25,882 nt of DNA from Cloacimonetes bacterium UBA6081 (GCA_002428685.1 DIXL01000093.1:1-25882), one strand, 5' to 3'. Positions 14,991-24,256 are shown, counted from the first letter of the stretch. The notes: a model not told the origin generated them from the sequence alone. Translations and numbers: made by a program.

Positions 14991-16499
14991 ATGAAATACT
15001 ATGCTCTTGTTATTATCGCCATTATGATCTTGCTAACGGCATGTGAGGTGAAAGAACCGATGTTGCCAAAGTGGGATGTGGATTTGCGTATTCCCCTAAT
15101 TAATCAGCAGTTTTTTGCCTCTGATTTGGTGGATAATGTGAATATCATTACCGATGACGACCAGGTTTTAACCCTTACCAGTAATGGTAGTGCCGAAACT
15201 CCAGAATTTGGTCCGGTTCCCTTCAATCCCAATAGCCAAATGGATAATGTCCCCATTCCCGGCACCGGCGCAAACCTGTTTATCCCCTTTATAGACAACG
15301 AAGGGATTGTGGAAATTTCGTATGCAGAGGTGTCTTCCGGCTTAATGCGCAGTCGCTTTACCAATGTAAACAGCAGTGTCCAGGAACTTAAGCTGGTGTT
15401 TCACAATCTGTTTCAGGCCAATGGTGAGGAATTTGAAATCATCTGGGCAGGTGGAGCCGACTGGGTGAATACTTCTATGGCCGGTCTGCACATCGGAACT
15501 CTGGATTCAGGACAGATAGTCAGCGAATTACCTGTCTCGCTTGTTGTTACTCCCGCTCAGCCACAGGGGACAACCGCTGCCTTATTCAGTTTTCAGGCCA
15601 ATTCAGCAATGAATTTTCCCCGGTTTCAAGGCCATCTTAATGAATACCTATTGGAAATGACCTCTTCCCTGGCATCAGTGGATATCAGCTATCCCTATGA
15701 CATTAACGAAGCAGTGGAAATGCAGGAAGCATCGCTAAGAGTAGTACTGACAAATTATATTGGATTCACCGCCAAATTCAGCGGTCGCATCAGAGCCGAA
15801 AACGAAGCCGGTGATGTGCGTTATGTGGATATTGTGGATGATAATGGTAATTTATACAATACTACTGCAGCCGTGGGCAACACGCCGGGTATCACTGTTT
15901 TAGATTTTCACAATAACATCTCGCAACTTTTGCAGATTATGCCCACCCAACTGAAAATGGTGGATGGCTTGCTGACCATAAATAGCGGGCAAGGCATTGG
16001 CAGCGTGGAAATAGAAGATAAAGTGATAGCCGATTATACTATAAACGCACCCATGATTCTAATTCTTAATGATCATGAAATTGTAATCAGGGACGAACAG
16101 GAAATCACTATTCCCGAAGATAACCGCAATCAAATTAGAGATAATGCCCTCAGTGCCAGCATAAATATACTGATAAAAAACACCCTGCCTGTGGGTGCTG
16201 CGGTAGAATTATATTTTGGGGATAGTCCCAATATTGATGTGGATAACCCTGACACCTACGATTTTTTAAAAACTGCCCATATCCATAGCGTGGCAACAGA
16301 AGCTGGATGGCAACCTTTGGATATTACTTTATCCAAGCCGGAACTGGATGTCTTTGCGCAGCCAAGTGTTTATTTGCGCTGGGCTTTCACTTTTGAATCC
16401 AGCAACGGACAACCGGTTACCATTTATGCCCGCACCACAGATTACATCCATGTAAAAGGTATGATGCTGGCCAACATTCTGATAGAGGAGACGGATTGA
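14991..16499 (+). CDS. lipoprotein of unknown function, first gene of envelope operon
   Basis: This 502-residue protein has a lipoprotein signal, MKYYALVIIAIMILLTACEV, with the lipid-carrying Cys at 18. The mature part begins W-D-V-D-L-R-I-P-L, a short motif seen at the start of several FCB-group surface lipoproteins. It continues as alternating beta strands with two or three Ig-like or translocation-barrel-like repeats; no catalytic motif is evident. AAAGGAAG (14978-14985) stands five bases before the ATG at 14991. The stop TGA shares its A with the next ATG, so it is coupled to the barrel gene and probably works with it at the outer membrane. Confidence 0.75.
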   Translation: MKYYALVIIAIMILLTACEVKEPMLPKWDVDLRIPLINQQFFASDLVDNVNIITDDDQVLTLTSNGSAETPEFGPVPFNPNSQMDNVPIPGTGANLFIPFIDNEGIVEISYAEVSSGLMRSRFTNVNSSVQELKLVFHNLFQANGEEFEIIWAGGADWVNTSMAGLHIGTLDSGQIVSELPVSLVVTPAQPQGTTAALFSFQANSAMNFPRFQGHLNEYLLEMTSSLASVDISYPYDINEAVEMQEASLRVVLTNYIGFTAKFSGRIRAENEAGDVRYVDIVDDNGNLYNTTAAVGNTPGITVLDFHNNISQLLQIMPTQLKMVDGLLTINSGQGIGSVEIEDKVIADYTINAPMILILNDHEIVIRDEQEITIPEDNRNQIRDNALSASINILIKNTLPVGAAVELYFGDSPNIDVDNPDTYDFLKTAHIHSVATEAGWQPLDITLSKPELDVFAQPSVYLRWAFTFESSNGQPVTIYARTTDYIHVKGMMLANILIEETD

Positions 16500-17746
16500 T
16501 GAAAAAACTGCTGATTATCTCTATACTTATGTTGTCCCTTTCTGCCTTATTTGCCATAACCACTGGCAAATCAGTATTTTATGCCGATAGTTATATGCTT
16601 CGTGCCCAAGGTGTGGAAGCCGGCTATTGGAATCCTGCAAATTTGATTCCCAGCAAATATATTGATCTCTGGTTGCCGGGAGTGAATACCGGTGTTACCA
16701 TAGATAATAATTCTTTTGATTTGGATACCTATAACTATCTGGTTGGCTTAGATTACCTGCAGGAAAGCGATAAGCAATTGATCTTGAGCAAGTTAGACAA
16801 AAGCCTGCATGCCAATGTTAGCGGCAACACCAGTATCATCGGTTTCACGCTGGATAACATGAGTTTTTCCAGCTCAGCGCATTACATGGCCAAGCTGGCA
16901 CTAGCCGAAAGGTATCTGGAGCTTGCACTATTTGGCAATACCGACAGCCTGTATGTTTTCGATAAAAGCACAACGGATGCCCGCGGCTTGGGTTATGTGG
17001 ATTTAACCTTTGCCATGGGTAATCTGGTGTTACCATTTAAGTGGGAGCATTTCCCCAAAATCCGCGCCGGATTTTCGGTTAGTGCGCTGGTTGGAGTAGC
17101 AGATGCTTACGCCGATAAATTCAACGGCTTTCTCAGTTCTTCCTACGACGGCATTACAATGCATCAGGACGTAACCGTACGCTCCGGGATAGGAGGATAT
17201 GGCCATAAAGCCATGCTTGGACTGGCCACCAATCCCACCGAAAACCTGGAACTTGGTCTTACCTTGGACAACATCTGGGGTAATATTACCTGGAGTGCAG
17301 TTACCGAGGAAAGAAACATACATTTTGTAGCTGATAGCCTTTATGCGGCCAGTATTGATGACAATTTTTATGAAGAAACTTATGAAACCATTGAGATTGA
17401 AAGCTATAAAACCGAATTACCCCCAGAATTGCGTTTGGCAGCATTGTGGCGGATGAATCATGGCAGCCTTTCGGTGGATTACCTGCAAGGATTTAAAAAC
17501 TCTGTAACCACCAGCAAGATCGGTAGATTTGCCTTTGGCGCACAGTATTTTCCCCTGCCTTTTTTGCCCATCACTTTTGGAGTTGGCCTTGGCAATAGTT
17601 CCTATCCCTGGCGGGTTAGCTATGGAATTGGCCTAAATAGTAAAACCGGAGAAATCGGGTTTAGCGTCCAAAGTTTTGAAACTCTTATTCCCAATTATAA
17701 AACCAAAGGAGTATCGTTCGGATCGTATATCCGACTTTGGATCTGA
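16499..17746 (+). CDS. outer-membrane beta-barrel protein, DUF5723-like
   Basis: This is a 415-residue exported protein with a signal peptide (MKKLLIISILMLSLSALFA). AQGVEAGYWNPANL then matches the W-N-P-A motif of the PorV/DUF5723 group. The remainder is a run of amphipathic strands (GLTLDNIWGNITW, RLAALWRMNHGSLSVDYLQG, LPITFGVGLGNSSYPWRVSY) and ends in the membrane-type strand GVSFGSYIRLWI. GAGGAG (16485-16490) is eight bases before the ATG at 16499. It overlaps the stop codons of both neighbours by one base, so the three genes are a single translational unit. Substrate or partner is unknown. Confidence 0.8.
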   Translation: MKKLLIISILMLSLSALFAITTGKSVFYADSYMLRAQGVEAGYWNPANLIPSKYIDLWLPGVNTGVTIDNNSFDLDTYNYLVGLDYLQESDKQLILSKLDKSLHANVSGNTSIIGFTLDNMSFSSSAHYMAKLALAERYLELALFGNTDSLYVFDKSTTDARGLGYVDLTFAMGNLVLPFKWEHFPKIRAGFSVSALVGVADAYADKFNGFLSSSYDGITMHQDVTVRSGIGGYGHKAMLGLATNPTENLELGLTLDNIWGNITWSAVTEERNIHFVADSLYAASIDDNFYEETYETIEIESYKTELPPELRLAALWRMNHGSLSVDYLQGFKNSVTTSKIGRFAFGAQYFPLPFLPITFGVGLGNSSYPWRVSYGIGLNSKTGEIGFSVQSFETLIPNYKTKGVSFGSYIRLWI

Positions 17747-19737
17747 TGCTGAAATACATACTGATACTGCTATTCTCGCTGCTTATTGCAGGATATTACA
17801 ACTATCGCAGCCACCCGGAAATTCCGGTTTCAAGAAGGTGGCTGCTTTTTGGTTTGCGCTTTATTTCGCTTGGCATTCTGCTAATTTTGCTCCTAAGCCC
17901 CATTTTATATTGGACTCAGCACAAAAAGCTGGCATCCTCTGTCCTGGTTTTGGAAGATAATTCTGGCAGCATGGAGCTAAAACACGGCGATGCAACCAAA
18001 ACTGCACAACTTAATCCACTCCAAAATACTCTGGCCTCCAGCTTTGAAAAAGCCGGCTATAGGCTAATAGAACATAGTTTTGCCAATGGCCTGGATGGAG
18101 ACAAAAGCAACAGCCTGTTAGCCAAGGCAATAATAGATTTTACTACCACCGACAATGCCCCAAAGCTGGAGGCAGTTATCATCAGCACAGACGGTTGGTG
18201 GCGCGATGAATCTCTGGAAGCGGTAAAACAGCTTGGCTGTCCCTTTTACGTTCTGGCAGACAGCAGCAAGATAAGCGTCCCGGACATTGCTGTTAGCTCT
18301 GTGCGCAGCAATCGTTATGCCTATAGGGGTGAGCCAAATACAATCAGGGCAGAATTCACCTCCCTGGCCTATAATGGGACTGCGGAAGCGAAATTATTCA
18401 TCGGCGGAAATCCTGTTTCCCGTCAATCGATCAAGCTGGAAGCCGGTAAAAGCACTGCATTGGACTTCACTCATCGCTTTAGCAAAGAAGGTTTTTACAC
18501 CTGGAAAGTGGAACTTAACCCCCTGAACAAAGAAACCCGCACCGGAAACAATAGTTATCCTGGTGCTATAGAAGTGCTGTCGGATAAGCAGCGCATTATG
18601 CTAATCTCCGATAAACCGGCCTGGGATAACAAGTTTACCCTGGATGCAATTGCCACCAATCCCCGCTGGCAAGCTATCAGCTATTTGAATCGCGATGGCA
18701 GACTTTATAGCGGGGAAACACCTGTTACCAAGCTTTCTGCAGAAAACTTGGCCGCCATCATTGTAGTGAATAACGGGACCTTGCGCCTGGATGCAGCTTC
18801 TGCAAGCTTTGTAAACGGAGCTGTCAATAGTGGCTGCGGCTTACTATATATGGGGCTGCCAGTTTCAGAACTTGCTGCCAGCCTGCCCATGCAACGCTCT
18901 AACATCGCTACAAGCTATCAGGGCTTTATAAATCCCACCCCCGCAGCAACCGCATACCCTATGCTAAGTTCTCTTACCACAATGGGTAAAGACATTCCTC
19001 CTTTGGACTATTACTATGTAAGTGCTTCTCCCGGAGCAGAAATTTTGGCCACAATGAATAATCCGCAATCTTCTCCAGCCATTACGGCAAAAAGCAGCGG
19101 AGGCGGACGCAGCCTGGCTTTTGCCACGTTAAATTTATGGCGTTGGCAAATGCAAGGTGGCGATGAAGGCTATAACAAATTGATCACCAATAGCCTAACC
19201 TGGTTGGGTAACAAAAGCACCAGCAGCTATAGTGCAATTTATAACAGCAGCTTTTTTCTGGGAGAAGAAATCCGCATCCGGCTGCGCAGCGAAGATGATA
19301 TCCGTCAAAGCTCTCTGGATGCCAATCCGCGCATTCGCATTATGAACAAGGAGGGCAAAGAAGTGCACTCCGATTACCTCACGCTCGAGGGTGAAGAATA
19401 CAGCTTTAGCACGCAGCTAACCGATCCAGGCACCTATAGCTTTGTGATAGAAGACAAAGGTAAAAGCACCAAAGGCCGTTTTGAACTAAGCGATTCTTCC
19501 ATAGAAAGCCGGGATTTTGGATATAACTTGCCGCTACTTGCCTGGCTGGCTTCTGAAACCAAGGGGAAACTGATTTATGCCTCTACAATAGATTCTTTCA
19601 AACCGCTTCCTGCCGTTAGTGAAGAGCAAATCAGCCGCCGTGAAGTTGCCCTTTATAAAAAGTGGTATGTCCTCAGCCTGTTTATTCTGGCTTTTTGTGT
19701 GGAACTGTATCTGCGGCGCAGATGGGGTTTGCTGTAA
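17746..19737 (+). CDS. membrane-anchored VWA-like protein (BatA/glutamine-amidotransferase-like fold)
   Basis: This is a 663-residue inner-membrane protein. Two N-terminal membrane helices (about 4-18 and 32-56) precede LVLEDNSGSM (67-76), a D-x-S-x-S metal-ion site typical of von Willebrand A domains. VIISTDGWW then forms the second VWA strand. An Ig/CARDB-like segment (about 185-275) follows, then a domain of the type found in VWA/glutamine-amidotransferase-like proteins (ITAKSSGGGRSLAFATLNLW, about 450-470). A final membrane helix (about 640-658) ends in RRRWGLL. The large middle part would face the periplasm. The ATG at 17746 overlaps the preceding TGA. The two partners are a lipoprotein and an outer-membrane barrel, so an envelope-spanning function is likely. 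Confidence 0.78.
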   Translation: MLKYILILLFSLLIAGYYNYRSHPEIPVSRRWLLFGLRFISLGILLILLLSPILYWTQHKKLASSVLVLEDNSGSMELKHGDATKTAQLNPLQNTLASSFEKAGYRLIEHSFANGLDGDKSNSLLAKAIIDFTTTDNAPKLEAVIISTDGWWRDESLEAVKQLGCPFYVLADSSKISVPDIAVSSVRSNRYAYRGEPNTIRAEFTSLAYNGTAEAKLFIGGNPVSRQSIKLEAGKSTALDFTHRFSKEGFYTWKVELNPLNKETRTGNNSYPGAIEVLSDKQRIMLISDKPAWDNKFTLDAIATNPRWQAISYLNRDGRLYSGETPVTKLSAENLAAIIVVNNGTLRLDAASASFVNGAVNSGCGLLYMGLPVSELAASLPMQRSNIATSYQGFINPTPAATAYPMLSSLTTMGKDIPPLDYYYVSASPGAEILATMNNPQSSPAITAKSSGGGRSLAFATLNLWRWQMQGGDEGYNKLITNSLTWLGNKSTSSYSAIYNSSFFLGEEIRIRLRSEDDIRQSSLDANPRIRIMNKEGKEVHSDYLTLEGEEYSFSTQLTDPGTYSFVIEDKGKSTKGRFELSDSSIESRDFGYNLPLLAWLASETKGKLIYASTIDSFKPLPAVSEEQISRREVALYKKWYVLSLFILAFCVELYLRRRWGLL

Positions 19738-19816
19738 CAAATAACATTATCTGCTTCGCGCTTGATTGAGTATTGTCAAGTTACGTATGTCGCAAGACAA
19801 TCCTGCCGTGTTAAGG

Positions 19817-22030
19817 TTATGAGCCCATATCTCTATCATGCTCCGCATTTTCCCGGTGATTGGTTTCTGCAAGTTCGGCTAACATGCACAGCCGCACCAG
19901 CTTCAGATCGACATAGCTGAATTCTTCCTGCAGGGCATTATACACTGGGGACAGAGTATCCAGCCCCAGTTCTGTAAAGCACGCACGGATTTTGGCATTG
20001 TCAGCCTCGCTTAAAGTGCTGAATTTATTCAGGATTGCCGGAGCCAGCCAGCCATCGGATTCCAGATAGCGTTGCAAATGCTCCAAAATGGTGGAAAGCT
20101 GCACCCCGAAATATACCATGCATTCCTGCAAGTTGTGTCCGCTTTTGGTGTAATCGGCCACTTGTTGCGATTTGCTGATCAATTCTGTTTTTGCTTTTGC
20201 TGGCTGGGCTGTCTGGGTTTTTCTTACTTCTGCTATGCCGCTGAGCCGGCAGAAATCACTAATCACTGTTATAAACCTCTCGCCAAACTGGTCGGCTTTG
20301 AAATTTCCCACTCCGGAGATGCCAAGCAGGCTATTGCGGCTTTGGGGATAAAACTTGGCCATTTCGCGCAGGCTTTTATCCGAAAAGATGATATAGGGGG
20401 GCACCTTTTTCTCTTGTGCAATGGTGTATCTTAGGTCGGAAAGCAGCTCAAACAGGTCTTTATCTTCTTCGCCCTGTAGCGGTTCCAGCATTACAGTCAA
20501 CATTGAATCCGGCATCATAAAGTTACGCTCGCCTTTCAGGATTTCCCAACTGCGGGAGTTTAGCACCAAGCGGAAATTGGGATAGGCCTCCGAAAAACAT
20601 GATTCGCGTTTCAAAGCCTGAAACAGGGCAAACCACTGCGCTTCATGCCATTCTTTGCCAATCCCGTAAACGCTTAGTTGGTTATCATTTGCGCATATCA
20701 ATTCTTTGGCTTTAGAGCCTCTGAGGATTTTGATGATACGGGCTGCCGGATAAGCCTGTTGAGCCCTATAGATGGCAGAAAGGAATTTCTTTGCCTGCAG
20801 CGTAACATCGCTTTTCTGAGCCACTTCCGCCAGGCAGTTATCGCACATTTGGCAATTGCTATCCCCATAATCTTCGCCGAACCAGTTTAACAGCGGTTTA
20901 CGCCTGCAACCGTTTTGTTCACAGTAGTTTATCATGGCATCCAGATGCCTTTCGTGGCTGCGGTTCAGCTCCATATCTTCACTGGTAAAAATGATTTTTC
21001 GAAGCAGGATTACATCCCCGAAGGAATAGAGCAATAAGCAGGTGGAAGGCAGGCCATCCCTTCCGGCGCGGCCAATTTCCTGATAGTAGGTTTCCGGGCT
21101 TTTGGGCAGATCCAGATGGATAATGAAGCGGATATTGGATTTGTTTATCCCCATCCCAAAAGCGATTGTGGCTACCATCAGCGGAACTTCATCGTTGATA
21201 AAGGCTTCCTGATTGCGGTGTCGCTCCAAATCTGTCAATCCCGCATGATAGGGAAGGACATTGTAGCCTTCCGCAATCAGTTTGTCGGTGATGCGATCCA
21301 CAGTTTTACGGGTCATGCAGTAGATTATCCCGCTTTCGTTGCCATGGCTTTTCAGAAAACCCAGGATACGGTTGAAACTATCCTTTTTGGGCTCTACAGC
21401 CAACAGCAGATTGGGTCGGTTAAAGCTTTCGATTATCTGATTCTCAGTTGGAATAGCCAGCAGCTTGCAGATATCTGCGCGCACTTTGGGAATGGCGGTA
21501 GCAGTTAAGGCAAAACAGGGAGTTTGCGGCCAGCGATTTCGCAGGGTGTGCAATTGACGGTATTCCGGCCGAAAATCGTGTCCCCACATAGAAATACAAT
21601 GCGCTTCGTCTATGGCTATCAAAGCAGGGGGGCAGGTATCCAGAAGCTCCAGAAATGACTGCTTTAAAAGGGTTTCCGGTGCAGCATAAAGCAGCTTTAG
21701 TTTGCCGGATATAAGTTCACTGCGGACTTTTGCTTGTTCTGCCGCACTTTGCATGCTGTTGTGCATGGCTGCTGCAATGCCAAGTTGCTGCATTTGCATC
21801 ACTTGATCTTTCATTAGTGAAATCATAGGCGAAACCACAAGAGTGCAGCCATCCAATATAAGGGCAGGTAACTGAAAACAAAGGCTTTTCCCCGAGCCTG
21901 TTGGCATTACTGCCAGAATTGATTTGCCCTCCAACAGCCCTGTAACAATCTCTTTTTGAGTGCTGAGAAAGCCACTGTAACCAAAGCGTTCTGCTAAAAC
22001 CTGATAGATCAATGTTTCCGCATATTTCAT
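19817..22030 (-). CDS. recQ: ATP-dependent DNA helicase RecQ
   Basis: This 3'-5' DNA helicase acts in recombination and fork repair. The 737 residues contain Walker A PTGSGKS (43-49), the DEAH box (141-144) with the aromatic loop HCISMWGHDFRPEY, ALTATA (174-179), motif V (TIAFGMGINK) and motif VI EIGRAGRDG (318-326). The RQC zinc site is C375, C393, C396 and C399. A winged helix follows, then an HRDC domain (about 523-593) and an HTH_40-like C-terminal module (about 620-720). It is longer than E. coli RecQ because of that last domain, as is usual in Bacteroidota-type RecQ. AAGGTG lies six bases before the ATG. It converges with the VWA gene and diverges from the DUF488 operon. Confidence 0.97.
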   Translation of the reverse strand: MKYAETLIYQVLAERFGYSGFLSTQKEIVTGLLEGKSILAVMPTGSGKSLCFQLPALILDGCTLVVSPMISLMKDQVMQMQQLGIAAAMHNSMQSAAEQAKVRSELISGKLKLLYAAPETLLKQSFLELLDTCPPALIAIDEAHCISMWGHDFRPEYRQLHTLRNRWPQTPCFALTATAIPKVRADICKLLAIPTENQIIESFNRPNLLLAVEPKKDSFNRILGFLKSHGNESGIIYCMTRKTVDRITDKLIAEGYNVLPYHAGLTDLERHRNQEAFINDEVPLMVATIAFGMGINKSNIRFIIHLDLPKSPETYYQEIGRAGRDGLPSTCLLLYSFGDVILLRKIIFTSEDMELNRSHERHLDAMINYCEQNGCRRKPLLNWFGEDYGDSNCQMCDNCLAEVAQKSDVTLQAKKFLSAIYRAQQAYPAARIIKILRGSKAKELICANDNQLSVYGIGKEWHEAQWFALFQALKRESCFSEAYPNFRLVLNSRSWEILKGERNFMMPDSMLTVMLEPLQGEEDKDLFELLSDLRYTIAQEKKVPPYIIFSDKSLREMAKFYPQSRNSLLGISGVGNFKADQFGERFITVISDFCRLSGIAEVRKTQTAQPAKAKTELISKSQQVADYTKSGHNLQECMVYFGVQLSTILEHLQRYLESDGWLAPAILNKFSTLSEADNAKIRACFTELGLDTLSPVYNALQEEFSYVDLKLVRLCMLAELAETNHRENAEHDRDMGS

Positions 22031-22058
22031 ACTTCACCTTCTAATTCCTTACTTTTGC

Positions 22059-22087
22059 ATGTAATACATTCGTGTAATTATGGTCAA
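22059..22087 (-). promoter_or_regulatory. weak promoter candidate for recQ
   Basis: On the minus strand TTGACC (22087-22082) is followed after 17 bases by TTACAT (22064-22059). Position and spacing suit recQ, but the -10 box is poor. Confidence 0.3.
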
Positions 22088-22113
22088 GAAAAATAATCGT
22101 ATAGTATGACAAG

Positions 22114-22283
22114 AATGGTTACACGGATTGGACTGATTAACCGGATTAACACGGATTCGGCTTGACCTCTACAAAGGAGGTTAAGAAATTCCCTTAGTAT
22201 CCTCATTACTTCCTCACGTCGTTACTTCGTTACTTTTCTCTACCACAAAATTCGTGTTAACACGTCCAATCCGTGTAACCATT
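22114..22283. repeat. 170-bp element with perfect 20-bp inverted ends
   Basis: AATGGTTACACGGATTGGAC (22114-22133) and its exact reverse complement (22264-22283) bound 170 bp in the gap between recQ and the DUF488 operon. Inner arms TTAACACGGATT and AATTCGTGTTAA are nearly complementary too, and there is a small GACCTC/GAGGTT hairpin inside. No ORF is supported. It is a MITE-like or other palindromic interspersed element. Confidence 0.78.
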
Positions 22284-22316
22284 AGCACTCTTTTAATAGG
22301 CATGCAATGAAAATTA

Positions 22317-22346
22317 TTGACAAAATAAAGGAACATTCTGTAGTAG
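22317..22346 (+). promoter_or_regulatory. promoter candidate for the DUF488 operon
   Basis: TTGACA (22317-22322) is followed after 18 bases by TAGTAG (22341-22346), about 30 bases before the first DUF488 start. It lies just outside the inverted-repeat element. Confidence 0.35.
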
Positions 22347-22374
22347 ATACTCATAAATATCAGGCAAGGTGTGT

Positions 22375-22995
22375 ATGGATATTATCTATAGCATTGGCCA
22401 TTCCAAGCATGAGTCCGCAGCGTTGATGGAACTGCTGAAAGCGCAGACTGTGAATCTGATTTTGGATGTGCGCAGCACTCCCTATTCGCAGCGTTATCCC
22501 CAATTTAACCGTGAAGAACTAAGCCGCGAGCTTTCCCGGCAAGACATTGTGTATCAGTGGTTTGGCCTGTGGTTCGGAGCACGCCAAACCGATGAGGAAT
22601 TCTACACACCCGCAGGCTGGTTAAATTACAGTTGGTTTACTGCCTCGCTGCTCTTTGCCGAAGGTGTCCGGCAATTGGATACATATCTGGTACAGGAGAA
22701 AAGGCCTTGTTTGCTGTGTGCGGAAAAAGACCCCTTCGATTGCCACCGTGCCATCATGGTTTGCCGGGCTTTGAGTTTGAAGGGTTACCATCCCAAACAT
22801 ATCCTGGCCGATGGCAGCATCCAGACACAAGCAGAGCTGGATATCCGGCTGCTGGATAAATATTTCCCCCGGCGTGAGGAAGGCAGTATTTTCGATCTGA
22901 TAGAGGGCGAAACAGATCCGGAGACAATGTTGGCCGAGGCTTATTTGAAACGCAACGAAGCCATTGCCTGGCGTTTAGAAACTGCGGAGGATTGA
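22375..22995 (+). CDS. DUF488 family protein, first copy
   Basis: This is a 206-residue soluble protein of the DUF488 family. Family hallmarks are IYSIGHS (4-10), LILDVRSTPYSQRYPQFNRE (28-47), YQWFGLWFGAR (60-70), and LLCAEKDPFDCHRAIMV (113-129) with the conserved C115-x7-C123-H-R. The Cys/His/Arg cluster next to the DVRS loop suggests a catalytic or metal site, but the family's chemistry is not established. AAGG five bases before the ATG at 22375 decides the start over an upstream GTG. The C-terminal 45 residues are charged and helical. The stop overlaps the start of the second DUF488 gene in TGATG. I see no membrane segment. Confidence 0.88.
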   Translation: MDIIYSIGHSKHESAALMELLKAQTVNLILDVRSTPYSQRYPQFNREELSRELSRQDIVYQWFGLWFGARQTDEEFYTPAGWLNYSWFTASLLFAEGVRQLDTYLVQEKRPCLLCAEKDPFDCHRAIMVCRALSLKGYHPKHILADGSIQTQAELDIRLLDKYFPRREEGSIFDLIEGETDPETMLAEAYLKRNEAIAWRLETAED

Positions 22996-23438
22996 TGAAA
23001 CTTTACACCCTCGGATTCGGCGGCAAGAACGCAGAAAACTTCTTTAGCACTTTGGAGCTGGCAGGGGTTAAGACTCTGGTGGACATCCGCTTAAACAACC
23101 GCAGCCAGTTGGCAGGCTTTACCAAAGCGGGTGATTTGGAGTTCTTTTTAGCCAAAATCTCCGGCATCACCTATTGCCACTATCCGCAATTGGCACCAGA
23201 GAAAGAACTGCTGGAGGCCATTAGAAGCAAAAAGATAGATTGGGATGTTTACACCCAACGGTTTGAGGCTTTGTTGCAGCAGCGAAAAGCGGACAGCTTT
23301 TTAAAAAAGGAACTGAAAACCCTCACTATGCCCCTTTGCCTGCTTTGTTCCGAGCCGGAAGCCACCTATTGCCATCGGCGTTTGGTGGCAGAGCGCATCC
23401 AAAAACTATTTCCTAAAACCGAGATTATCCATCTGTGA
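22995..23438 (+). CDS. DUF488 family protein, second, divergent copy
   Basis: This is a 147-residue protein of the same family as its upstream neighbour but only distantly similar. LYTLGFGGKNAENFFSTLE (3-21) corresponds to the IGHS segment, TLVDIRLNN (27-35) to the DVRS loop, and LLCSEPEATYCHRRLVAE (116-133) to the CHR block, with C118-x7-C126-H-R conserved. It has SQLAGF where the other has SQRYPQF. The paired, unequal copies suggest a heterodimer or distinct substrates rather than a recent duplication. GGAGG precedes the ATG at 22995 by four bases. The end overlaps the next gene in GTGA (the next start is GTG). Function is unknown. Confidence 0.87.
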   Translation: MKLYTLGFGGKNAENFFSTLELAGVKTLVDIRLNNRSQLAGFTKAGDLEFFLAKISGITYCHYPQLAPEKELLEAIRSKKIDWDVYTQRFEALLQQRKADSFLKKELKTLTMPLCLLCSEPEATYCHRRLVAERIQKLFPKTEIIHL

Positions 23439-24097
23439 CAAAAGAACTTATCCTGCTGGCAACCTCAAAAAAATACGGCAAATACTGCGTGGCCGGAATT
23501 GATACCACAAACGGACAGTGGTATCGCTTGGTTACCACCAATTCCGATGCCCATTATGCCATCGACGCCAAGGATTTGATTCTGGACAATGGGGAAATGG
23601 CAAAAAAGCTGGATGTAGTGCAGCTTGAGTTGGTTGACAAGGCGGTTACCTATTTTCAAAGCGAGAACTACATTATCCGCAAAAACGCTCCCTGGCATAA
23701 GGTTCGGGATGCCACTATTCAAGAAGTAACAGCTATCCATCCTCCCAATCGTGATGATTTTATCTTCTATGACACATGCCGCAAGCTGTCCCGCAGTTTC
23801 TATGCCGGGTTAAACTACAACCAGGTGCATTCCCTGCTGCTCATAACTCCAGACAGAGCCAAGGTGCAGATCATCGAGCAGGAGAACAGCCGGCGGGTGC
23901 TGCTGCAGCTTGTGTATAAAAACCGCAATTATGAACCGCTTCCGGTTACGGATTTTGAGTTCATCGCCCTCTGCAGTTCGCTGCATGCCGGCCTTTATCC
24001 CATGCAGAAAAAGGGCATTATGCTCTGCAGCGTGGGGGAATGTTTCGAAAGGGACCAGCATCACTACAAACTGGTGGCCGGCATAATGCTGGAATAG
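23435..24097 (+). CDS. dual-OB-domain-like protein, third gene of the DUF488 operon
   Basis: This is a 220-residue soluble protein. It opens ELILLATSKKYGKYCVAGID, then GQWYRLVTTNSDAHYAI. The pattern (hydrophobic strand, K/S-rich turn, C-V-A-G-I-D, W-Y/I-R) resembles the dual OB-fold domain family that often accompanies DUF488 genes. A second strand set follows (LDVVQLELV, VHSLLLITPDRAKVQIIEQE, RVLLQLVYKN, FEFIALCSSL). OB folds usually bind nucleic acid. The start is GTG at 23435 and overlaps the preceding stop by four bases, so the three proteins are made together. The family call comes from memory of its sequence pattern, not from a search. Confidence 0.7.
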   Translation: MTKELILLATSKKYGKYCVAGIDTTNGQWYRLVTTNSDAHYAIDAKDLILDNGEMAKKLDVVQLELVDKAVTYFQSENYIIRKNAPWHKVRDATIQEVTAIHPPNRDDFIFYDTCRKLSRSFYAGLNYNQVHSLLLITPDRAKVQIIEQENSRRVLLQLVYKNRNYEPLPVTDFEFIALCSSLHAGLYPMQKKGIMLCSVGECFERDQHHYKLVAGIMLE

Positions 24098-24256
24098 CAG
24101 GATTGGAATAACGGAACAGTCTCCCTGCCTTTACCAACATACAAGCCCAAAAAATACCTTGTCCATAAATTGCCACCATATCTTTATGCACTTATTGAAA
24201 AAACATCGCATTAACCCGACTTTACCACTTTAAATATGTACGTGCCTGTTCTACAA

